Assembly (NCBI GenBank): GCA_028705785.1
Contig: JAQWCT010000052.1
Coordinates: forward strand, 1 to 12,789
DNA: 12,789 bases
Reading direction: 5' to 3'
Origin: Sulfurospirillaceae bacterium
GTDB lineage: Bacteria > Campylobacterota > Campylobacteria > Campylobacterales > Sulfurospirillaceae
The notes beneath the pieces are model-generated. The model was not told the DNA's origin and ran no database searches. It saw only the letters and a program-made list of their open reading frames with translations. The translations under genes were made by a program, and so were the position numbers. Within the stretch, counting starts at the first letter, position 1. Each line of letters starts with the position of its first letter. This document shows positions 1 through 5,867 of the stretch, in pieces.

Positions 1-40
1 AACCAGAAGTTGCACCTGTGACGAGTACGATTTTTGACAT
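1..40 (-). CDS. Short-chain dehydrogenase/reductase, N-terminus only
   Basis: Only the first 13 codons are in the window; the gene runs leftward off the edge. The start is the ATG complementary to 38-40, preceded on the minus strand by an AAAGGA ribosome binding site. The residues read MSKIVLVTGATSG. This is the first beta strand and the start of the glycine-rich TGxxxGxG nucleotide-binding loop of classical short-chain dehydrogenases, which use NAD(P)H to reduce or oxidise a carbonyl or alcohol. Substrate and subfamily cannot be told from so few residues. The gene is divergent from the rightward genes starting at 303. Confidence 0.6.
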   Translation of the reverse strand, partial: MSKIVLVTGATSG

Positions 41-66
41 GATTTTCCTTTAAAATATTTTTTCTC

Positions 67-72
67 ATTATA
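67..72 (-). promoter_or_regulatory. -10 element of the leftward dehydrogenase gene
   Basis: On the minus strand the hexamer is a perfect TATAAT, 27 bases before the dehydrogenase start codon. No good -35 hexamer lies 16-18 bases upstream; that region is occupied by the dyad at 88-118. This fits a promoter that depends on, or is blocked by, a regulator. Confidence 0.45.
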
Positions 73-87
73 CAACTTTTCGCAGAT

Positions 88-118
88 GATACTTTTGGTA
101 ACTTTCCAAGAAAGTATC
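88..118. promoter_or_regulatory. 31-base dyad over the -35 region, possible operator
   Basis: GATACTTT at 88-95 is the exact reverse complement of AAAGTATC at 111-118. Inside it, TTGG (95-98) can pair with CCAA (106-109), so the whole forms an imperfect stem. It lies where the -35 element of the leftward dehydrogenase gene should be and has no T-run, so an operator fits better than a terminator. The regulator is not in the window or cannot be assigned. Confidence 0.4.
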
Positions 119-274
119 GAAAATGGTTAAAAATTATAAATATAGCCTTAATATAGGGATATTGTCATAGTAAATTCAACCAAATCATACAAAGTGAGTA
201 AAAATTCATCAGTTAACTTTGCACAAATTTCTCAAAATTGTACTAAGATTTTCCTAGTGATAAAAAAATAATAC

Positions 275-291
275 TTTTAGTACTACTAAAA
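275..291. promoter_or_regulatory. Dyad TTTTAGTA-C-TACTAAAA in the leader of the RHH gene
   Basis: Eight-base arms are perfectly complementary around a single C at 283. The site ends just before the AGAGG ribosome binding site of the gene starting at 303, so a bound protein would block transcription start or early elongation. Such placement is typical of autoregulation by ribbon-helix-helix proteins. It contains the 8-base palindrome TAGTACTA (278-285), which also occurs in the putA promoter dyad at 5821-5828. Confidence 0.45.
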
Positions 292-302
292 AGAGGTTAT
301 TG

Positions 303-527
303 ATGGCAAAGCAAAAGTTTGGTCGAGAAATTATCCAAAGTGTTATCGAAAAAAACCAGACTAAAAAACGAGAAATCGCACAACTTACCATTAAAATTGA
401 TGCTAAATTGGATGATGCCCTCGCCAAGCTTGCCAACTCTTTGAATATCTCAAAAAATAGACTTATCGAAGATATTCTTCTTGAAAGTGGCGTTGTAGAT
501 GAAGTTGATGAGAACTATTATGACTAA
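303..527 (+). CDS. Small ribbon-helix-helix (Arc/MetJ/CopG-like) DNA-binding protein
   Basis: A 74-residue protein. Residues 27-33 (QLTIKID) fit the DNA-contacting beta strand, 34-48 the first helix, and 50-63 (SKNRLIEDILLESG) the second helix of a ribbon-helix-helix fold. The first 25 residues are basic and could contact DNA; the last 11 are acidic (DEVDENYYD). Such proteins act as dimers or higher oligomers that repress promoters, often their own. I chose the ATG at 303 rather than the in-frame TTG at 300 because the AGAGG at 292-296 then has normal spacing. The stop overlaps the start of the next gene, so the two are translationally linked. It could be the antitoxin-like half of a two-gene module, or a free-standing regulator of the neighbouring amino-acid genes. 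The fold call is fairly sure; the target is not known. Confidence 0.75.
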   Translation: MAKQKFGREIIQSVIEKNQTKKREIAQLTIKIDAKLDDALAKLANSLNISKNRLIEDILLESGVVDEVDENYYD

Positions 528-1194
528 TTTCCCCTCTCAAGCATTGATTATTAACGCTTTATTAGAGGGTATCAAAAAAGCTGAGCAAAATTTTCTTTTT
601 TGGACAAATAATCGTCTCTCACTTTCTAGTGGTCCTCATAAAATCATCAGTATCCATGTGGCACAAGAGCTAAGCCTCATGCCCAATGCTCCCGAAGTCT
701 TTATTGATGCGACAGTGGCAGACATACTTCGTTGTTCCTTGCCCGATCGTAAAGCTTTTAAATCATTTATGGAAAAAAATGCCCTTTCTCAAGGAACATT
801 TGGCATCACGCTTGATGAGCGGTTTATACATCACAATAACAATGATTCAATTTCAAGGGTTATTATCGCTTTGCACAATGGCGTACGTAATGTCAAGCCA
901 GAATATACGCACGAGATAGAACGACTGTGTAAAATGCTCCATCGCCAAAAAAGGGATGATTCAACGCTCGATTATGGGGTTTTTGCTTTTTATGCAGACC
1001 TCTCTGATTCGGCACGCAAAAAACTAGAAAAACGCATTCCCGAGATAACAGCAAGTTTTGATACTGTGGTAAGTCACTTTCCCTCTTTGCAAGGTCGCCT
1101 TATCGCAACACCTATCGCAATAGTTGAGGATGTGGGCGAGTGGATGGCGGGATGTTATGTTATCGAACCAAAAGCAGAAATAGTAATAGAATAG
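520..1194 (+). CDS. Unknown 224-residue protein, partner of the RHH gene
   Basis: I do not recognise a family. The predicted soluble protein has no signal peptide or obvious membrane helix. It mixes helices (residues 5-25, 76-90, 128-144, 163-178) with hydrophobic strands (KIISIHV 41-47, SRVIIALHNGV 112-122, GVFAFYADL 153-161, RLIATPIAIVEDV 193-205), an alpha/beta pattern. No catalytic motif stands out; there are two cysteines near the middle (C72, C137) and one near the end (C212). The ATG at 520 overlaps the end of the regulator gene by 8 bases and is the best start by position. An upstream in-frame ATG at 499 would add seven residues and overlaps more. Coupling to a ribbon-helix-helix gene recalls toxin-antitoxin or regulator-effector pairs, but this protein is larger than most toxins paired with such antitoxins. 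Confidence 0.65.
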   Translation: MTNFPSQALIINALLEGIKKAEQNFLFWTNNRLSLSSGPHKIISIHVAQELSLMPNAPEVFIDATVADILRCSLPDRKAFKSFMEKNALSQGTFGITLDERFIHHNNNDSISRVIIALHNGVRNVKPEYTHEIERLCKMLHRQKRDDSTLDYGVFAFYADLSDSARKKLEKRIPEITASFDTVVSHFPSLQGRLIATPIAIVEDVGEWMAGCYVIEPKAEIVIE

Positions 1195-1196
1195 CT

Positions 1197-1206
1197 TTAC
1201 ATGTAA
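1197..1206. repeat. Palindrome TTACATGTAA, copy 1 (intergenic)
   Basis: An exact copy, inside the wider near-palindrome GCTTTACATGTAAGGC (1194-1209). It starts two bases after the TAG stop of the unknown gene and lies ahead of livK. No T-run follows, so it is not a terminator. Confidence 0.8.
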
Positions 1207-1246
1207 GGCTATTGTCTTGTTATTTCAAAATTTTTAAGGAGAATGA

Positions 1247-2374
1247 ATGAAAAAAATGCTTCCAAAGTTTGCTGCATCTCTTGCGGTATGTTCGGCTCTT
1301 GTTTCAGCTAGCGTTGCTGCTGATGTCATTAAAATTGGTGTTCAAGCGCCAATTACAGGTCAATATGCGAATGAAGGTCAAAGTATCGATAACGGTGTAA
1401 GACTCATCGTTGACCAATACAATGCCAAAGGTGGCGTTTTAGGTAAGAAGATTGAAGTGGTAAGTTGTGATGACCAAGGTACGGCACAACAAGCAGCGAT
1501 TTGTGCGAAGAAACTCGTAAATGAAGGCGTAAAAGCCGTTATTGGTTCATACACTTCAGGTGCAACAGAAGCGGCACAAACCACTTATTTTAGAGCAGGT
1601 GTTCTTCAAACCAGTGATGGTACCAGTGATTCTTTGATCACCCATAAATACTGGACATTCTTTAGAAACTCATTCCCTAATAGCGCAGAGGCTGATTACA
1701 CAGCAAAATACTTTGTGGATGTTAAAAAATACAAAAAGATTGTTGTACTTTCTGATTATTCAAGCTATGCAACAGATCTTGGGGATGCAACCATTAAAGC
1801 ATTAAAAGCTAAAAATGCGAACATCATTTATGAGGGAAAAATCAAGTCAGGTACTCAAAACTTCACTGCAACTTTGACCAAAATCAAGTCAATGGACCCA
1901 GATGTTATCTACTTTAGCGGTTACTACACAGATGGTGGCTTACTCCGCGCTCAACAAATCCAACTTGGTATTAAAGCAGACTTCGTGGGTGGGGATTCAA
2001 ATGACAATCCAGACTTTATGAAACTAGCAGGTGAAAGTGCCAAAGGCGCATTACTTATCAATGTTCCTACCCCTGACATTCTTCCATACGACATCGCTAA
2101 AACATTCTTAGTTGATTACAAAGCAAAATACAACTCAATGCCAGCTTCTATCTGGTCTTTGATGAACATCGATGGTCTTCGTGCAATTTTGTTTACCATG
2201 GATAAAATCAAATCAGAAGATACCAAAGCGATTTCTGATTCATTGCATACGCTTAAAGACTTCCAAGGTATTACAGGTCCTGTGACTTTTAGAGAAGATG
2301 GCGAGAGACTCGGTGGCGGTTATATGACATACGAAATTCAAGCAGATAAGAGCTATAAAATCATTAACCAATAG
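1247..2374 (+). CDS. livK: Branched-chain amino acid ABC transporter, periplasmic binding protein
   Basis: A 375-residue periplasmic binding protein of the type I (Leu/Ile/Val, HAAT) family. It captures the amino acid and delivers it to LivH/LivM. A basic start, a hydrophobic stretch and an ASVAA end give a signal peptide cleaved near residue 25. The mature protein begins DVIKIGVQAPITGQYA, the standard first strand and ligand loop. Two cysteines (VVSCDDQ and AAICAKK, about residues 69 and 82) match the disulfide region of LivJ/LivK, and IGSYTSGAT forms part of the ligand pocket. AAGGAG lies just before the start codon. It leads a five-gene operon with a 19-base gap to livH. The family also binds amides, urea and aromatic acids, so the true ligand is not fixed by sequence. 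Gene type is sure; substrate is inferred. Confidence 0.9.
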   Translation: MKKMLPKFAASLAVCSALVSASVAADVIKIGVQAPITGQYANEGQSIDNGVRLIVDQYNAKGGVLGKKIEVVSCDDQGTAQQAAICAKKLVNEGVKAVIGSYTSGATEAAQTTYFRAGVLQTSDGTSDSLITHKYWTFFRNSFPNSAEADYTAKYFVDVKKYKKIVVLSDYSSYATDLGDATIKALKAKNANIIYEGKIKSGTQNFTATLTKIKSMDPDVIYFSGYYTDGGLLRAQQIQLGIKADFVGGDSNDNPDFMKLAGESAKGALLINVPTPDILPYDIAKTFLVDYKAKYNSMPASIWSLMNIDGLRAILFTMDKIKSEDTKAISDSLHTLKDFQGITGPVTFREDGERLGGGYMTYEIQADKSYKIINQ

Positions 2375-2393
2375 TACAAGGAAATAAAAACCT

Positions 2394-3296
2394 ATGGATA
2401 TTTTTCTTCAGCAAATTGTCAACGGTTTGACAATAGGAAGTTTATATGCATTGGTCGCACTAGGTTACACGATGGTCTACGGGGTGATGAGGTTGATAAA
2501 CTTCGCCCACGGAGACCTCGTAGCCTTATCGGCTTTTGTAGGACTTACCGTTTATACACAAATCTTTGGTGAGAGCATCACTGCTTTAGTCGCTGTCATC
2601 ACAGTATTTATGTTTACTGCCGCCATCGTTGCAGTTGTTGGTGTTCTTCTTGAACGCCTAGCGTATAGGCCTTTACGAACGGCACCACGCCTTAGTGCAG
2701 TGGTTTCTGCTCTTGGAGCAGGTCTTGTGATTCAAAATTCTGTTATGCTCATTTGGGGGCCTAATATGAAGATATTTCCTTCCAATATCTTTCCCTCCAC
2801 CATTTGGGAAATCAGTGGCATTGTGATTACTTTTACCCAAGTGATGATTTTGGGACTATCCTCAGTTTTGATGGTCGGGCTTTACTTTTTTATCAATCGT
2901 ACCAAAATAGGAACGGCGATTAGAGCTGTTGCTATCGACCAAGATGCCGCAAAACTGATGGGTATTAATGTTAATCGAATTATTATGATTATCTTTGTTA
3001 TTGGCTCAGCTTTGGGTGCGGTTGCAGGATTGTTTATCGGGGCATATTATAGAGGGGTTACTTTTGATATGGGTTGGATGTATGGACTCAATGCTTTCGT
3101 AGCCGCTATCATGGGTGGCATTGGCAATATTCCAGGCGCTATGCTTGGCGGTTTGATGTTAGGACTTTTTAATGCGATGATTACAGGCTATATCTCAACG
3201 CAATGGGCGGAGACTTTTACTTTTGTTTTGCTTATCGTGATTTTGATTTTTAGACCTACGGGTATTCTTGGCGAAAAAGTAGCGGAGAAAGTATGA
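2394..3296 (+). CDS. livH: Branched-chain amino acid ABC transporter permease LivH
   Basis: A 300-residue inner-membrane permease, about eight hydrophobic segments. The N-terminal QQIVNGLTIGSLYALVALGY and YGVMRLINFAHGD are hallmarks of LivH, and AYRPLRTAPRLSAVVSALG matches the family's cytoplasmic loop. The coupling region around residues 170-200 (TKIGTAIRAVAIDQDAAKLM) contacts the ATPase subunits. It pairs with LivM to form the translocation path. AAGGAAA at 2378-2384 serves the ATG at 2394. The TGA stop overlaps the start of livM, so translation is coupled. Confidence 0.93.
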   Translation: MDIFLQQIVNGLTIGSLYALVALGYTMVYGVMRLINFAHGDLVALSAFVGLTVYTQIFGESITALVAVITVFMFTAAIVAVVGVLLERLAYRPLRTAPRLSAVVSALGAGLVIQNSVMLIWGPNMKIFPSNIFPSTIWEISGIVITFTQVMILGLSSVLMVGLYFFINRTKIGTAIRAVAIDQDAAKLMGINVNRIIMIIFVIGSALGAVAGLFIGAYYRGVTFDMGWMYGLNAFVAAIMGGIGNIPGAMLGGLMLGLFNAMITGYISTQWAETFTFVLLIVILIFRPTGILGEKVAEKV

Positions 3297-4243
3297 TGAA
3301 TAAAACAAGTATGATAGCCATTGCGCTACTGATTTTTATGGGTTTTTATCCATTATTTGTTGACTCTGCTTGGCTTGCGGTGGGAACAACTTTTTTAGTT
3401 TTCTCCGTCGTGGCTTTTTCACAAGACATTATTTTGGGTCGCGCAGGTGTTTTTCACATGGGACACGCGATGTTCTTTGGGTTGGGGGCGTATACGACTG
3501 CCATTTTAAATGTTCAATTTGGCTGGCCTATCCTTGCGACTTGGGCACCTTCTGTTTTAGTGCCGATGTTTTTTGCTTTTATCCTCGCTGGACCCATCAT
3601 CCATCTTAGGGGTGATTATCTTTTGGTCGCGACGATTGGTTTTAACATCATCTTTATCCAGATTTTAGAAAATGATATTTTTGGACTCACAGGTGGTCCT
3701 AATGGCATCTTTGGTATCGATATCGTCAGAGTTTTTGGTATCGAGTTTGCCTCTGGAACTTACATGTATTATATGGCATTTATCTTACTGGGTATTGCAC
3801 TTTTCATTATGCGCAATTTAGATAGAAGCAAATTTGGTCGTGCGATGTTTTATATCAATAAAGATGAGATAGCCGCTCAAAGCATGGGCATTAGCATTCG
3901 TTACTATAAACTGTATGCCTTTGTCGTAGGTGCAGGAATCGCAGGGGCGGCAGGAAGTATGTTCAGCGTTCAATACTCAGCCGTGAGCCCTGAAGCGTTT
4001 AATGTTACCCAATCTATCATGTTTTTTACCATTGTTTTAGTGGGTGGTTCTGCTTCACTTCCTGGCGTTCTCATTGGAACTTTTATCATGTTTGTACTGC
4101 CTGAAGTCTTTAGAGAGTTTGCAACGGCTCGTTATTTGGTCTTTGGTTTAGCGATGATTTTAACGATGATTTTACGACCACGGGGCATCTGGCCAGTTCG
4201 CTTTGGCAATATCCCAAGTTATTTGAAAAAGGATGTCAAATGA
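3293..4243 (+). CDS. livM: Branched-chain amino acid ABC transporter permease LivM
   Basis: A 316-residue membrane permease, the second half of the channel. GRAGVFHMGHAMFFGLGAY is the family's conserved early segment. HLRGDYLLVATIGFNIIF follows in the middle, and the RSKFGRAMFYINKDEIAAQSMG loop is the likely contact with LivG/LivF. The start ATG at 3293 forms an ATGA overlap with the livH stop, with GGAG at 3284-3287 as ribosome binding site; a second ATG at 3296 would shorten it by one residue. Length is normal for the short, non-enterobacterial form. It overlaps livG by another ATGA. Confidence 0.92.
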   Translation: MMNKTSMIAIALLIFMGFYPLFVDSAWLAVGTTFLVFSVVAFSQDIILGRAGVFHMGHAMFFGLGAYTTAILNVQFGWPILATWAPSVLVPMFFAFILAGPIIHLRGDYLLVATIGFNIIFIQILENDIFGLTGGPNGIFGIDIVRVFGIEFASGTYMYYMAFILLGIALFIMRNLDRSKFGRAMFYINKDEIAAQSMGISIRYYKLYAFVVGAGIAGAAGSMFSVQYSAVSPEAFNVTQSIMFFTIVLVGGSASLPGVLIGTFIMFVLPEVFREFATARYLVFGLAMILTMILRPRGIWPVRFGNIPSYLKKDVK

Positions 4244-5022
4244 GTGAATACATCCTTGAGATTAAAAATGTCAGCAAGTTTTTTCATGGGCTAGTCGCCA
4301 TTAATAACCTCTCTATGAAAGTAAAAAAGGGACAGATTTACGGCATTATTGGGCCCAATGGTGCGGGGAAAACGACTCTTTTTAACTGTATCACGGGTAT
4401 TTATACGCCTGAAGAGGGACAAATCCTTTGGAAAGGCAAAGAGATTAAGGGTACGACACCTTACAAGATAGCTGAACTAGGAATCCTCCGTACTTTTCAA
4501 ACGATTCGCTTGTTTGCAGAGATGAGTGTGGCAGAAAATATCATGTCTGGTCGTCATATCAAGTCCAAACAAAAATGGTACAACGGTATCATTCATACAC
4601 CTGCGTATTTTAAAGATGAAAAAGAAAACTGGCTCAAAGTTGGCGAACTCATGGAGTTTTTTAGCTTGAGTGAATATGCGACCACGCCAGCAGGCGATCT
4701 TTCTTATGGCATTCAACGCCGTATTGAGATGGCAAGAGCGCTTGCTGCTGAGCCTGAGCTTTTGATTTTGGATGAACCTGCTGCTGGGTTAAATGAAAAT
4801 GAGACGATAGAACTGACCAAAATGATTCGCAAAATTCAAGCGATGGGTGTGACTATCATGATGATTGAGCACGATATGGAGATGGTGATGAGTTTGAGCG
4901 AATATATCACCGTTATCAACTTTGGTGCCAAAATCAGTGCAGGGATTCCCTCTTTTGTACAAGATGATCCTGTGGTTATAGAAGCGTACATAGGCAGTGA
5001 TGAGGAAGATGACCATGCATAA
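4240..5022 (+). CDS. livG: Branched-chain amino acid ABC transporter ATP-binding protein LivG
   Basis: A 260-residue cytoplasmic ATPase that powers the importer as a heterodimer with LivF. Walker A is GPNGAGKT at 38-45, the Q-loop glutamine is Q87 (RTFQ), the signature is LSYGIQ at 154-159, Walker B is LLILDEP at 174-180, and the switch histidine is H211 (IEHDM). The insert between Q-loop and signature is longer than in LivF, as usual for LivG. LSYG in place of LSGG is normal for this subfamily. The start is fixed by the ATGA overlap with the livM stop, and the stop overlaps the livF start. Confidence 0.95.
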   Translation: MSEYILEIKNVSKFFHGLVAINNLSMKVKKGQIYGIIGPNGAGKTTLFNCITGIYTPEEGQILWKGKEIKGTTPYKIAELGILRTFQTIRLFAEMSVAENIMSGRHIKSKQKWYNGIIHTPAYFKDEKENWLKVGELMEFFSLSEYATTPAGDLSYGIQRRIEMARALAAEPELLILDEPAAGLNENETIELTKMIRKIQAMGVTIMMIEHDMEMVMSLSEYITVINFGAKISAGIPSFVQDDPVVIEAYIGSDEEDDHA

Positions 5023-5737
5023 AAATGAACTATTGCTCGAAGTAAAAGGTTTACATGTAAGCTATGGAGCGATACACGCTATCAAAGGAATAGACTTACA
5101 TGTAAACAAAGGCGAGGTCGTTACGATTTTGGGTGCTAATGGCGCGGGGAAGACAACAACGCTGAGGACGATTAGTGGATTGCTTAAACCCACAGAGGGT
5201 TCTATTGTCTTCGATGGCAAAGACATCACGCCTATCCAAGCTCACGATATTGTTAGTCTTGGTATGAGTCACTCTCCTGAGGGTCGAAGAGTTTTTGGAA
5301 CACTCAGTGTTGAAGAAAATCTTATGATGGGGGCGTATAGTCTCAAAAAGCATGATGCCAAAACGCTAGAGTGGATTTATCAGATATTGCCACGACTGAA
5401 AGAGCGAACCAAACAGCTTGCAGGAACTTTGAGTGGTGGTGAACAACAGATGTTGGCGATTGGTAGAGCCATTATGAGTAAGCCTAAATTATTGATTTTA
5501 GATGAGCCTAGTCTTGGTCTTGCACCTGTTTTGGTTAAAGTCATTTTTAAAGCCATCAAAGAGATTGCTCAATCTGGCGTAACCGTATTATTAGTAGAAC
5601 AAAATGCAAAAGCAGCCTTAAAACTAGCCGATCGTGGTTATGTGTTAGAGCTTGGAAAAATTTCACATGTGGGAAGTAGTGAAGAACTTTTAAATTCAGA
5701 AGTGATTCAAGAGGCGTATTTGGGTAAGAAGAAATAG
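5015..5737 (+). CDS. livF: Branched-chain amino acid ABC transporter ATP-binding protein LivF
   Basis: A 240-residue ATPase, partner of LivG. Walker A GANGAGKT is at 40-47, the signature LSGGEQ at 139-144, Walker B LLILDEP at 159-165, and VLLVEQN follows, with glutamine where LivG has the switch histidine. I chose the ATG at 5015 because GAGGAA at 5002-5007 sits seven bases upstream. It gives the usual family start (MHKNELLLEVKGLHVSYG), whereas in-frame starts from 4997 only add a poor extension. It overlaps livG by eight bases. Two exact copies of TTACATGTAA occur inside its first 31 codons. It is the last gene before the terminator at 5752. Confidence 0.94.
   Translation: MHKNELLLEVKGLHVSYGAIHAIKGIDLHVNKGEVVTILGANGAGKTTTLRTISGLLKPTEGSIVFDGKDITPIQAHDIVSLGMSHSPEGRRVFGTLSVEENLMMGAYSLKKHDAKTLEWIYQILPRLKERTKQLAGTLSGGEQQMLAIGRAIMSKPKLLILDEPSLGLAPVLVKVIFKAIKEIAQSGVTVLLVEQNAKAALKLADRGYVLELGKISHVGSSEELLNSEVIQEAYLGKKK
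5051..5060. repeat. Palindrome TTACATGTAA, copy 2 (inside livF)
   Basis: An exact copy, encoding Leu-His-Val at residues 13-15 of LivF. The LHV peptide here is common in LivF proteins, so protein constraint may explain part of this match; the codon choice TTA-CAT-GTA completes the palindrome. Confidence 0.75.
5096..5105. repeat. Palindrome TTACATGTAA, copy 3 (inside livF)
   Basis: An exact copy 45 bases after copy 2, in the same reading frame, again encoding Leu-His-Val (residues 28-30). Confidence 0.75.
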
Positions 5738-5740
5738 TCT

Positions 5741-5750
5741 TTACATGTAA
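5741..5750. repeat. Palindrome TTACATGTAA, copy 4 (after livF)
   Basis: The longest perfect copy: CTTTACATGTAAAG (5739-5752) is fully symmetric over 14 bases. It begins one base after the livF TAG stop and abuts the terminator stem. Confidence 0.85.
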
Positions 5751-5751
5751 A

Positions 5752-5782
5752 GCCGTTCACCTTCGGGTGGGCGGTTTTTTTT
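5752..5782 (+). terminator. Intrinsic terminator of the liv operon
   Basis: CACC (5758-5761) and GGTG (5766-5769) enclose a TTCG tetraloop. The stem extends by two G-T wobbles and three G-C pairs down to 5753/5774, with a final wobble at 5752/5775. Eight T residues follow (5775-5782). All elements of a Rho-independent terminator are present, so liv transcription should end here and putA needs its own promoter. Confidence 0.92.
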
Positions 5783-5807
5783 GCCCAATTTTTATAATGC
5801 AAAAAAG

Positions 5808-5837
5808 GTACTACTTTTTGTAGTACTAATGTATAAT
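5808..5837 (+). promoter_or_regulatory. putA promoter with overlapping operator-like dyad
   Basis: A perfect -10 TATAAT lies at 5832-5837. The -35 position (about 5809-5814, TACTAC) is a poor match and lies inside a dyad: GTACTAC (5808-5814), five T, GTAGTAC (5820-5826). A protein bound there would cover the -35 region and spacer. The dyad includes TAGTACTA (5821-5828), also present in the RHH gene leader at 278-285. Confidence 0.6.
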
Positions 5838-5867
5838 TAGTAAAATAAAATCCTAAAAGGAAAGACA

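Noticed and set aside
254..436. Leftward 60-codon open frame opposite the RHH gene
   Set aside because: The plus-strand gene has a proper ribosome binding site, a recognisable fold and a coupled partner; the opposite frame has none of these.
4997..5014. Earlier in-frame starts for livF (GTG 4997, ATG 5000, ATG 5009)
   Set aside because: They lie over or before the GAGGAA ribosome binding site; the ATG at 5015 has the right spacing and the family's usual N-terminus.
5793..5798. A second TATAAT upstream of putA
   Set aside because: Its -35 position would fall in the terminator T-run and stem, and the -10 at 5832 is better placed for the putA leader.
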